DNA of 64,000 nucleotides from the NCBI RefSeq assembly GCF_021654135.1, contig NZ_JAKGSD010000003.1:111391-175390 (forward strand), read 5' to 3'. Shown here in pieces: positions 57,344 to 64,000 of the stretch. Numbering within the stretch: the stretch's first letter is position 1; each line of letters opens with the position of its first letter. The translations under genes and the position numbers were made by a program. The stretch is from Amycolatopsis tucumanensis (lineage in GTDB: Bacteria > Actinomycetota > Actinomycetes > Mycobacteriales > Pseudonocardiaceae). The notes below the pieces were generated by a model, which had not been told where the DNA came from, did no database searches, and saw only the letters and a program-made list of their open reading frames with translations.

Positions 57344-58030
57344 TCACAGTGCCAGGTCCCGCTTGGTCTGCTCGTAGCGCTCGGCCATCGCGGGGCGGGC
57401 CGGCCGCATCGCCGCGGGCAGGTGGTCGAGCACGGCCGCGGCGCCGGGCGCGGGGCGGGGGTCGCTCAGCAGGCCGAGCACCAGCTCGGGCGCCGACCGC
57501 GGTGGCAGGTCGGCGACGGCCCGGCGCAGTGTCTCGATCGTGTACGCCGGAATCCGCGGGAACACCTCCCACAGCGTGAGTTCCTCGTGGTCGAGGTGCG
57601 CGGTCAGCAGGTCCCGCGTCCGCGCCGCGGCCGGCTCGCCCAGCGCGGCGGCGATGCCCACCGCCGCGGCCAGGCGGTGCGGCGCGGGGAACATCAGGGC
57701 GTGTTCGAGGTCGTCGGTGGCCTGCACGAGCCTGCTCAGCTGCGCGTCCAGCGCCGTCCGGCTCGTCCGCAGCGAATTCAGCGCCACACCGGGGAACAGG
57801 TCGCGCAGCACCGGCCAAAACCGCACCTCCGCGTGGCGCCGGTGCCGCCGCAGGAACTCGTGCTGCCAGTGCGTGACACGCACGAGGGTTTCGACGTCGA
57901 CCGGTTCGCCCGTGGCCAGCCGGGACATCGCGGCGGCGGTCAGCGCGGCCGCCCGCCGCAGAACGGTGTGCACGGCGAGCAGTTCGTCGTACATGCGGTT
58001 CTTCTCGGCAACGCGCCCGCTCGCTTCCAC
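57344..58030 (-). CDS. hemerythrin-domain protein
   Basis: A 228-residue, all-helical protein. LLAVHTVLRRAAALTAAAM and HWQHEFLRRHRRHAEVRFWPVLRDLFPG give the early His and Glu ligands; LTAHLDHEELTLWEVFPRI gives the HxxHE-like cluster of the hemerythrin fold. Some ligand positions may be incomplete, so iron binding is likely but not certain. The GTG at 58028-58030 and the ATG at 57992-57994 both fit as starts; the longer one keeps VEASGRVAEKNRMYDEL. Actinobacterial relatives are often in stress- or redox-related operons. It is transcribed alone and followed by the paired hairpins. Confidence 0.78.
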   Translation of the reverse strand: MEASGRVAEKNRMYDELLAVHTVLRRAAALTAAAMSRLATGEPVDVETLVRVTHWQHEFLRRHRRHAEVRFWPVLRDLFPGVALNSLRTSRTALDAQLSRLVQATDDLEHALMFPAPHRLAAAVGIAAALGEPAAARTRDLLTAHLDHEELTLWEVFPRIPAYTIETLRRAVADLPPRSAPELVLGLLSDPRPAPGAAAVLDHLPAAMRPARPAMAERYEQTKRDLAL

Positions 58031-58113
58031 ATCACCGAAACTAGCCACCTCCGGCGCGCGGCACGTGGTGGCGAAGCGCTGGTGCAGCAACACTCGCCCG
58101 ATGGGGCAACGGA

Positions 58114-59022
58114 TCAGCTGTCGCGCGCCAGCACCTCCTGCACGCCTTCGACGAGCGGTTCACACGTCGCCAGCGCCGTCGCGAGCCCCGCCGCGGGCGG
58201 CCCGCCGACGCCCTGGCCCAGCACCACCCCGAGGATCAACCCCGGCACCCCTGGCGCCCGCGCCGCCCACATCAACGCGCCCCCGGCCGCCGTGCTCGAC
58301 CCGGTCTTCACCCCGACCACGCCGTGCTTGCCCAGCAACGTGTTCGTGTTCGCGTAGCGGCCCGGCACACCCCGCACCACGACGCTCGGCTGCGCGACGA
58401 TCGCCCGGAACACCTCGTCCCGCATGACCTCCCGCAGCAACCGGAGCTGGTCGGCGGCCGTGCTCGTGGTCGAGTCCTCCACCCCGCTGGCGCCGGTGTA
58501 GGTGGTGTCCGCCATGCCCAGCTCGGCGGCGGCGCGGTTCATCTTCGCCACGAACGCCTGCTCGCTCCCGGCGTCCCAGCGGGCCAGCAGCCGCGCGATG
58601 TTGTTGCCGGACGGCACCAGCATCAGCGACAGCAGGTCCCGTTCGGACACTTCCGTGCCCGCGCCCACCCACACCGTCGACTCGCCGTCGTTGCCGGCTT
58701 CGGCCTCCGCCTGCCGGTCGACGACGATGTCCGGACCGCTGTCACCGGGCGCCAGCGGGTGGTCGCGCAACACCACGTAGGCGGTCATCACCTTGGCGAC
58801 ACTGGCGATCGGCACCGGCGTCTGCTCCCCGGACACCCCCAGGCTGCCCACGCCTTCGACCTCGACGGCGGCCTGGCCTTCCGCCGGCCACGCCACCCCG
58901 TCCCGCAGCTGGAACGCCGTCGACGGGTCGTCGTGCACCCGCAGCACGACGACGACTCCGGCCACCACCGCGACCACGGCCGCGACCACGGCCGCCGCCC
59001 ACCACTTCCCGAGAACCCGCAT
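58114..59022 (-). CDS. D-alanyl-D-alanine carboxypeptidase-like penicillin-binding protein
   Basis: A 302-residue exported PBP of the PBP5/DacA type. An N-terminal helix (WWAAAVVAAVVAVVAGVVVVL) anchors it. The active-site triads are complete: SVAK in PIASVAKVMTAYVVL, SGN in VPSGNNIARLLARWDAG, and KTG in VGVKTGSSTAAGG. The long C-terminal domain of PBP5 is absent. It should trim D-Ala from peptidoglycan stems at the outer face. It lies 69 bp downstream of the kinase of a two-component system on the same strand, so it is probably its target. Confidence 0.9.
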   Translation of the reverse strand: MRVLGKWWAAAVVAAVVAVVAGVVVVLRVHDDPSTAFQLRDGVAWPAEGQAAVEVEGVGSLGVSGEQTPVPIASVAKVMTAYVVLRDHPLAPGDSGPDIVVDRQAEAEAGNDGESTVWVGAGTEVSERDLLSLMLVPSGNNIARLLARWDAGSEQAFVAKMNRAAAELGMADTTYTGASGVEDSTTSTAADQLRLLREVMRDEVFRAIVAQPSVVVRGVPGRYANTNTLLGKHGVVGVKTGSSTAAGGALMWAARAPGVPGLILGVVLGQGVGGPPAAGLATALATCEPLVEGVQEVLARDS

Positions 59023-59091
59023 GTGCCCACAGTGGACGCAGAAGGTGTCCGGACCGGCGGAACCGTGCATCAGCCACCGCGCGGCCGGGTA

Positions 59092-60321
59092 TCAGTCCGG
59101 CATCACCGGAAACCGCACCGTCGCCAGCGCACCACCGCCGGGTGCGGCGCCGAAGTCCAGCGTCGCGCCGATCACCCGCGCCTGCCCCAGGGCGATCGTC
59201 AGGCCCAGCCCGTGGCCCCGGCCACGCGCGGCCGTCCCGGTGCGGAACCGTTGCGGCCCCTCGGCCAGTAGGGCGGCAGGGAAGCCGGGGCCGTGGTCGC
59301 GCACGCTCACCGCCGTGCCGGCGACCGTGACCTCCACCGGGGCGGCGCCGTGCCGGACCGCGTTCGTCACCAGGTTCGCGACGATCCGTTCCGCCCGCCG
59401 CGGATCCGTCCACACCACCCGCGTCGTGGCGACCTCGACGCGCGCGGTCAGCCCGCTGCGGGCGACGGTCTGCTCCACCAGTTCGCCCAGCGGCACCGCG
59501 GTCAGCTCGGCGCGCTCGGCCCCGGCGTCGAGGCGGGAGATCTCCAGCAGGTCCTCCACCAGCCCGCGCAGCACCCGCACGCGGTCGCGCACCAGGTCGG
59601 TCGCCTCGCCGTCGGGCAGCAGCTCGGCCGCGGTGACCAGACCGGTCAGCGGTGTGCGCAGCTCGTGCGCGACGTCGGCGGTGAACCGCTGCTCGCTGAC
59701 CAGGCGGTTCTGCAGCGCGGCCGCCATCGTGTCGACCGCGGCCCCGATGTCGGCGACTTCGTCCCCGCCGCGGGCGTTGATGCGGGCGTCGAGGTCCCCG
59801 CCCGCGATGGTCCGGGCGGTGCCCGCGACGCGCCGCAGCCGCCGGTTGACCAGCTCGCTGAGCAGGGCGGCGGCCACGATCACCACGGCGACCGTCACCA
59901 GCGCGGTCTTCACCACGAACCGGTCCTGCGCCGCGACGTTGCGCACGTCGGTGCCCATGTCGACGCGGACGGCGAGCACGTCGCCGCGTGCGTCCCGAGC
60001 CGCCCACATCCACGGCACCGCGGGCCTGGTCGTGTCGTACCAGGTCACGGCCTCGTCCGGGGTGGCCAGCGCGAGCTCCCGCAGGTCAGGGGGCGCGTCC
60101 TCGGCATAGCCGGGCAGCTGCCCGGTGGCCAGGTAGGTGTCCGTGAGGGCCTGCAACGCGGTCACCGCACGCGAGCGGCCCGACGTCTCGGCCCGAGCCG
60201 TCGCGCTCTGGTGCACCAGCACGCCGAGCACGAGGGCGACCACGCTCGCCGCGGCGGCCGCCAGCCCGGCGATCTGCCACCGCAGCGACCGCCAGTTCAG
60301 CAGGGCTTTCAGCGCGGTCAC
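59092..60321 (-). CDS. sensor histidine kinase upstream of the DD-carboxypeptidase
   Basis: A 409-residue kinase. Two helices (about 15-37 and 145-167) flank an extracellular domain of about 100 residues (RAETSGRSRAVTALQALTDTYLATGQLPGYAEDAPPDL). HAMP (RRLRRVAGTARTIAGGDLDARI), H-box FTADVAHELRTPLTGLVTAAELL, N-box IVANLVTNAVRHGAAPVEV and G-box GHGLGLTIALGQARVIGA are intact. It resembles CseC/AfsQ2-type kinases of actinobacteria. GTG start, overlapping the regulator stop by 4 bp. With a PBP downstream it probably senses the state of the envelope. Confidence 0.92.
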   Translation of the reverse strand: MTALKALLNWRSLRWQIAGLAAAAASVVALVLGVLVHQSATARAETSGRSRAVTALQALTDTYLATGQLPGYAEDAPPDLRELALATPDEAVTWYDTTRPAVPWMWAARDARGDVLAVRVDMGTDVRNVAAQDRFVVKTALVTVAVVIVAAALLSELVNRRLRRVAGTARTIAGGDLDARINARGGDEVADIGAAVDTMAAALQNRLVSEQRFTADVAHELRTPLTGLVTAAELLPDGEATDLVRDRVRVLRGLVEDLLEISRLDAGAERAELTAVPLGELVEQTVARSGLTARVEVATTRVVWTDPRRAERIVANLVTNAVRHGAAPVEVTVAGTAVSVRDHGPGFPAALLAEGPQRFRTGTAARGRGHGLGLTIALGQARVIGATLDFGAAPGGGALATVRFPVMPD

Positions 60322-60992
60322 GGGCGCATCTTGTAGCCGAAGCCGCGGACGGTCTCGATCCGCCCGGCCCCGATCTTGCGGCGTAGCCGCTGCACGGTGA
60401 GGTCGACGACCCGGCTGTCGCCGTCCCACCCGTAGTCCCAGACCTTGCGCAGCAGGGTGGGCCGGTCCAGCACCAGGCCGGCGTTCGCGGCGAACTCCAG
60501 CAGCAGCCGCAGCTCGGTCGCCGACAGCGCGACCGGCTCCCCGGCCACGGTGACCTCCAGCGCGCCGGTGTCGACGGTGAGGTCGCCGACCGTGAGCACC
60601 CCGGCCGGGCCGGGCGCCTCGTAGCCGGCCCGGCGCAGGACCGAGCGGATACGGGCGACCAGCACCGCGGTGTCGACCGGCTTGGTCACGTAGTCGTCGG
60701 CCCCGGCTTCCAAACCGGACACCACGTCGAGGGAGTCCCCGCGGGCGGACATCATCAGGATCGGCACCGTGCTGGTCTCGCGCAGCCGGCGGCACAGGCC
60801 GATGCCGTCCAGGCCCGGCAGCATGACGTCGAGCAGCACCAGCCCGGGTGATTCCCGGCGGAACACCTCCAGCCCGGTCAGCCCGTCCGCGGCGGTGGTC
60901 ACCGCGTAGCCGTAGCGCGACAGCGCCAGCGTGAGCGCCCTGCGGATGACCTCGTCGTCCTCGACGAGCAGAACCGAGACCGGAGCAGACAT
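60318..60992 (-). CDS. OmpR-family response regulator
   Basis: A 224-residue response regulator. Receiver: VLLVEDDEVI acidic pocket, phosphorylated Asp in VLLDVMLPGLDGIGL (about 52), Lys in GADDYVTKPVDTAVL. Winged helix: LSATELRLLLEFAANAGLVLDRPTLLRKVWDYGWDGDSRVVDLTVQRLRRKIGAGRIETVRGFGYKM. The ATG at 60992 was preferred over a TTG three codons upstream. It is in one operon with the kinase and probably with the carboxypeptidase. Confidence 0.92.
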   Translation of the reverse strand: MSAPVSVLLVEDDEVIRRALTLALSRYGYAVTTAADGLTGLEVFRRESPGLVLLDVMLPGLDGIGLCRRLRETSTVPILMMSARGDSLDVVSGLEAGADDYVTKPVDTAVLVARIRSVLRRAGYEAPGPAGVLTVGDLTVDTGALEVTVAGEPVALSATELRLLLEFAANAGLVLDRPTLLRKVWDYGWDGDSRVVDLTVQRLRRKIGAGRIETVRGFGYKMRP

Positions 60993-61002
60993 CGCCGCCA
61001 AG

Positions 61003-61692
61003 TTACCCCACGACTGGCAGTGCCGCCGTCACCTCGCCGACCAGTTCAGCCAGTTCGGCGGGCCGGGACAGGAACGGGGAGTGGCCGCCGGGCAGGTGCC
61101 GCACCACGTCCGCCATGCCTTGAGCGATGGCCCGGTCGACGAACAGCCCGGGCAGGCTCAGGTCGTCGTCGCAGACGACCAGGGCCGACGGGATCGTCCG
61201 CCACGACGCCCGGGTCAGCTCCTCGGTGAACGCCTTCGCGCTCTGCGGGCGCAACAGTCCCACGGCCTTGCGGGTCCAGTCGTCCGGGACGTCGGGGTAG
61301 AGGGCCTGCTCCGGGTCGGGGCCCGGTGCGAAGTCCGCGTCCGCCGGGAACCACGGCCCGCCCAGCGGCGTGATCACGGACTCGCCCTCCGCCAGCATGT
61401 GCGCCGCGAGGTAGATGATCCGTTCGACGGCAGGGCCCGCGGCCTCGGTGGCCGGGACGCCGCCGTAGGAGTGCGCGAGCACGGTCACCGGGCCGTCGAT
61501 CGCCGCCAGGTGGTCCCGCACCGCCCGCGCGTCGTCGCGCATCCCGGCCGCCGGGTCGCCCCACGTGCTCGGCAGGTCCACGGCGGACACCGCCCACCCG
61601 CGGCTCTCCAGCTCGGGCACGAACAGTTCCCAGCACCACGGGCCGTGCCAAGCCCCGTGCACGAGCACCAGGTTCCGTGTTCCGTCGGTCAT
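61003..61692 (-). CDS. alpha/beta hydrolase (salicylate-esterase-like)
   Basis: A 229-residue serine hydrolase. NLVLVHGAWHGPWCWELFVPELESRGW is typical of the MES/hydroxynitrile-lyase-like branch. The nucleophile Ser is in VTVLAHSYGGVPATEA (about 80), the acid near VVCDDDLSLPG, the His in VVRHLPGGHSPFLSRPAEL. Its substrate in actinobacteria is generally unknown. It starts with an ATGA overlap with the M28 peptidase stop, so it follows that gene in one transcript, and it ends 10 bp before the response-regulator ATG. Confidence 0.88.
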   Translation of the reverse strand: MTDGTRNLVLVHGAWHGPWCWELFVPELESRGWAVSAVDLPSTWGDPAAGMRDDARAVRDHLAAIDGPVTVLAHSYGGVPATEAAGPAVERIIYLAAHMLAEGESVITPLGGPWFPADADFAPGPDPEQALYPDVPDDWTRKAVGLLRPQSAKAFTEELTRASWRTIPSALVVCDDDLSLPGLFVDRAIAQGMADVVRHLPGGHSPFLSRPAELAELVGEVTAALPVVG

Positions 61693-62663
61693 GTCGTCCT
61701 TCTTTCTTCAAGGCAAATCCGGGCGGTCGCCGCGGCCACCGCGGCGAGACGGGCGTAGTCCACTGTGTCCGGACGGTCGGTGGCACGGTGGTAGTGGGCG
61801 TTGCGGAAGTTCGCGGTGTCGGTGACCATCAGCGACGGCACCGAGCGGTTCCAGAACGCAGCGTGGTCGCTGCGGCCGAGGTGGTTGAGAACCGGGACGA
61901 GCACCCCCAGTGCCACGCCGGCCGGGCCGTCCGGACGCGGGTCGCGCAGCAGCACCGACCGCAGCCCGTGTGCCGCGGCCGCGGTCTGCCAGGCCCGCGC
62001 GAGCGCGGCGGAGGAGCGCCGGTGGATCACGGCCGCGAAGTCACAGCGAAGGCCGCGGGAACGCACCTCGCCCGCCGCCGTGGGAAAGGCCAGCGCCATC
62101 CCGCCGGGCAGGCGCTGGCTGCCCGGCACGTCGGAGTAGTAGCCGACCGACTCCAGGCACACCACCGCCCGCACGCCGGTCAGCCGTCGCGCGGCGACCT
62201 TCGCGCCGATCAGCCCGAGTTCCTCCATGTCGGGGAAGACCAGCGTCACGGGCGCGTGCTCGTCGGCCGCGCGCACCAGCCGCGCGACCTCCAGCGCGGC
62301 GGCGACCCCGGAGGCGTTGTCGTCCGCGCCCGGACTGCCCTGCACGGTGTCCAGGTGCGCGGCGACGACCAGCGCCGGGCCGGTCGCGCCGGGCAGGCGC
62401 GCGATGAGGTTGGTCCCGCTCAGCCTGCGGTGCAGGCGCACCTTCAGCGGCATCGCGCGTGCGCCCGGCCGGTCGCTGACCCCGAACCGCCAGCGCACCG
62501 TGAACGGGTCGCGGCGCACGGACCAGCCGGCGGCACGCAGCTCGTCCTCGACGTAGCGGCGGGCGCGGTCCATCGCGGCGGGCGCGTGGACGGAACCACG
62601 CGGCTCCGTGGCCAGCGCCGCCACGTCGGCGGTCAGCCGCGCGACGCTCACGTCCAGTTTCAC
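61689..62663 (-). CDS. M28-family metallopeptidase
   Basis: A 324-residue zinc aminopeptidase-like protein. The metal site is complete: ALVVAAHLDTVQGSPGADDNASGVAAALEVARL holds His-x-Asp and the bridging Asp; LVFPDMEELGLIGAK holds the catalytic Glu-Glu; VCLESVGYY a further acidic ligand; NHLGRSDHAAF the last His. There is no signal peptide, so it is cytosolic. The GTG at 62663 is favoured by protein start; an ATG at 62720 would add 19 residues with no recognisable function. It overlaps the following hydrolase by 4 bp and diverges from an AraC gene. Confidence 0.86.
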   Translation of the reverse strand: MKLDVSVARLTADVAALATEPRGSVHAPAAMDRARRYVEDELRAAGWSVRRDPFTVRWRFGVSDRPGARAMPLKVRLHRRLSGTNLIARLPGATGPALVVAAHLDTVQGSPGADDNASGVAAALEVARLVRAADEHAPVTLVFPDMEELGLIGAKVAARRLTGVRAVVCLESVGYYSDVPGSQRLPGGMALAFPTAAGEVRSRGLRCDFAAVIHRRSSAALARAWQTAAAAHGLRSVLLRDPRPDGPAGVALGVLVPVLNHLGRSDHAAFWNRSVPSLMVTDTANFRNAHYHRATDRPDTVDYARLAAVAAATARICLEERRTT

Positions 62664-62771
62664 CTCGCCAGCCTGACCGGCCGCCGCCGACGTCCGGTCG
62701 ACGTGCCGCGTATACGCCATGTACACGGCGCGGGCGTACCGTCGTGGTGTCGAAACCCCGGGGGAGCGGCT

Positions 62772-63704
62772 GTGCGGCAGGTCACGTGGTCCACTTCGGA
62801 CGTCGAGCCGCGCGAAGCCACCGGGTACTGGCGCGACCTCGTGTGCGCCACCTTCGTCCGGGTCCGCGTCGACCCGCTGGCCGACGAGGGGTTCACCGGC
62901 ACCGTCAGCCACACCGACCTCGGCGGGATCGGCGTGTCCCGGCTGGCCGCCCAGCCGCAGAGCGTGCGCCGGGACCGCGCGCTCATCGCGGGCGAGGACG
63001 ACGGGTACCTGCTCGCCAACATCCAGCTCACCGGGCGCGGCCTGGTGACCCAGCACGGCCGCGCCGCCGTGCTGGACCCGGGCTCGCTGCTGTTCGTCGA
63101 CAGCACCGAGCCCTACGCGATGGAGTTCACCGGCGCCTTCACGCAGCTGGTGATCCGCATCCCGCAGGCCCAGCTGGCCCGGCGCGACCTGCGCGCGTCC
63201 ACCGCGGTGGCGCTGCCGGGGGAGGGGCCGGCCGGGGTCGTGACGACGTTCCTCTCCGGGCTCGGCGACCTCGCCGCGCCCGAGGCGCGCGACCTCGTGC
63301 CGCATGCGCTGGGCCTGGTCGGCACCGCGCTCGGCTGGGCCGCGGGGTCCGATTTGGACGGCAACGCGGAGTTCGTTCGGGAACGGATCCAGCGATTCCT
63401 GCGGCTGCACGCCGGCGATCCCGGGCTCGACGCCGAGACGGTGGCGGCGGCGTGCGGGGTCTCCCGGCGCACCCTGTTCCGCGCGCTGGCGGGCAGCGAG
63501 TCGTTCGGCGCGCAGCTGCGCCGGCTCCGCGTCACCCGCGCCCAGGAGCTGTTGCGCGCCAAGCCGTCCTGGCCGCTCGACGTCGTGGCGGGCGCGTCCG
63601 GGTTCGCCGGCGCGGCCCAGCTGCACCGCGCGTTCAAGGCGCTGACCGGAGTCACCCCGGGCGAGTACCGCCGTGGCATGCGACGTCACGGAACCGGGCA
63701 CTGA
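62772..63704 (+). CDS. AraC-family regulator with AraC-binding-like domain
   Basis: A 310-residue regulator. The N-terminal half (about 1-170) is the AraC-binding-like cupin: VRQVTWSTSDVEPREATGYWRDLVCATFVRVRVDPLA and LLANIQLTGRGLVTQHGRAAVLDPGSLLFVDSTEPYAMEF. The C-terminal HTH_18: RIQRFLRLHAGDPGLDAETVAAACGVSRRTLFRALAGSES, then PLDVVAGASGFAGAAQLHRAFKALTGVTPGEYRRG. GTG at 62772 after a GGGGGAG. It is divergent from the M28 peptidase/hydrolase operon and followed 40 bp later by the flavoprotein gene, both of which it could control. Confidence 0.88.
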   Translation: MRQVTWSTSDVEPREATGYWRDLVCATFVRVRVDPLADEGFTGTVSHTDLGGIGVSRLAAQPQSVRRDRALIAGEDDGYLLANIQLTGRGLVTQHGRAAVLDPGSLLFVDSTEPYAMEFTGAFTQLVIRIPQAQLARRDLRASTAVALPGEGPAGVVTTFLSGLGDLAAPEARDLVPHALGLVGTALGWAAGSDLDGNAEFVRERIQRFLRLHAGDPGLDAETVAAACGVSRRTLFRALAGSESFGAQLRRLRVTRAQELLRAKPSWPLDVVAGASGFAGAAQLHRAFKALTGVTPGEYRRGMRRHGTGH

Positions 63705-63744
63705 TCGTCAGCCCGCCCCGGCCGCCACCGCCCACACTGGACCC

Positions 63745-64000
63745 ATGTCCGAGAACCCTTCCCCCAGCGCGCGCCTGCTGATCGGCGCCAGCGGTTCCGC
63801 CGCCGTCGCCCTGCTGCCGATGTACATCTCCGCGTTGCGCGGCTCGTTTCCCGGGAGCGTCACGGTCCTGATGACCCACACCGCCGCGGAGTTCATCCCG
63901 GCGTCGACGATCGCGTTGTTCGCCGACAAGGTCGTCACCGCGGGCGACCGGACGACGTGGGCGCGGGACAACCACCAGACCCTCGCGGCCGGCCACGACC
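63745..64000 (+). CDS. HFCD-type flavoprotein, 5' part
   Basis: The first 85 residues read RLLIGASGSAAVALLPMYISAL, then VTVLMTHTAAEFIPASTIALFADKVVTAGDRTTWARDNHQ. This is the start of the homo-oligomeric flavin-containing Cys decarboxylase fold, with GASGS binding the FMN phosphate. The family includes PPC decarboxylase, UbiX-like prenyltransferases and lanthipeptide cysteine decarboxylases. The rest lies beyond the window, so the branch cannot be assigned. It follows the AraC gene by 40 bp in the same direction. Confidence 0.78.
   Translation, partial: MSENPSPSARLLIGASGSAAVALLPMYISALRGSFPGSVTVLMTHTAAEFIPASTIALFADKVVTAGDRTTWARDNHQTLAAGHD

Noticed and set aside
63745..64000. Lanthipeptide cysteine decarboxylase
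   Set aside because: The visible part only shows the general HFCD fold. No precursor peptide or lanthipeptide synthetase is seen upstream.

Overview
This window is high-GC DNA with GTG starts, 4-bp ATGA/GTGA gene overlaps and a gene mix (two AfsR/SARP regulators, a PucR regulator, F420-type PPOX and Ddn-like enzymes, a CmtR orthologue) typical of a Pseudonocardiaceae actinomycete, most likely Amycolatopsis or a close relative. The genus is an inference from gene style, not from a marker gene. I see no rRNA, tRNA, CRISPR array or intact insertion sequence. About 55 genes are packed on both strands. Most are accessory metabolism, transport and local regulators rather than core functions.

Layout. 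0-5 kb: a gluconolactonase-like fragment, a pentapeptide-repeat membrane protein, a DHA2 exporter with a divergent TetR and two operator palindromes, a PPOX enzyme and a CYTH protein, then a gene-free repeat-rich stretch with a G-quadruplex motif. 5-17.5 kb: two paralogous AfsR-type SARP regulators, each divergent from a redox cassette (imine-reductase-like pair; FMN reductase plus MFS transporter). Both divergent spacers carry SARP-like repeats with 11-bp spacing. An ArsR/SRPBCC pair follows. 17.5-28.5 kb: a DadA-like D-amino-acid dehydrogenase translationally coupled to a GreA-like factor, a divergent PucR, a CmtR sensor coupled to a small cation-diffusion transporter, a thioesterase, an FAD monooxygenase, a MarR with perfect operators facing an LLM flavin oxidoreductase and an F420-reductase-like protein, a broken DUF1963 gene and a membrane metallophosphoesterase.

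29-41 kb is a coherent, apparently undescribed catabolic island. It holds two histidinol-dehydrogenase-family enzymes (one close to the HpsN type), a nitrilase-family hydrolase, a bicupin, an alpha/beta hydrolase, a short-chain dehydrogenase, an HpcH/HpaI aldolase, two SnoaL-like proteins, an MHS-type symporter, and LysR and LacI regulators. Four copies of a TGCATACGNAT motif in two separate promoter regions tie the island to the LacI repressor. The order suggests import, hydrolysis, four-electron oxidation of a primary alcohol to an acid, ketone formation and aldol cleavage. The substrate is unknown.

41-48 kb: a TerC-type membrane protein behind a yybP-ykoY (Mn2+) riboswitch with a visible anti-Shine-Dalgarno switch, followed by an overlapping 32-residue membrane peptide gene; then DUF4097, a ThDP enzyme coupled to a cyclase-family hydrolase, and a two-component system. 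48-57.3 kb is a zone of gene decay: a YjbR/MmcQ remnant between 34-bp direct repeats, an AraC tail duplication, a gutted SAM methyltransferase and a cytochrome P450 stub, among intact AraC, BBE-like oxidase, secreted peptidase, TetR and aldo-keto reductase genes. 57.3-64 kb: a hemerythrin-like protein, a DD-carboxypeptidase downstream of its own two-component system, an alpha/beta hydrolase coupled to an M28 peptidase, an AraC regulator and the start of an HFCD-type flavoprotein.
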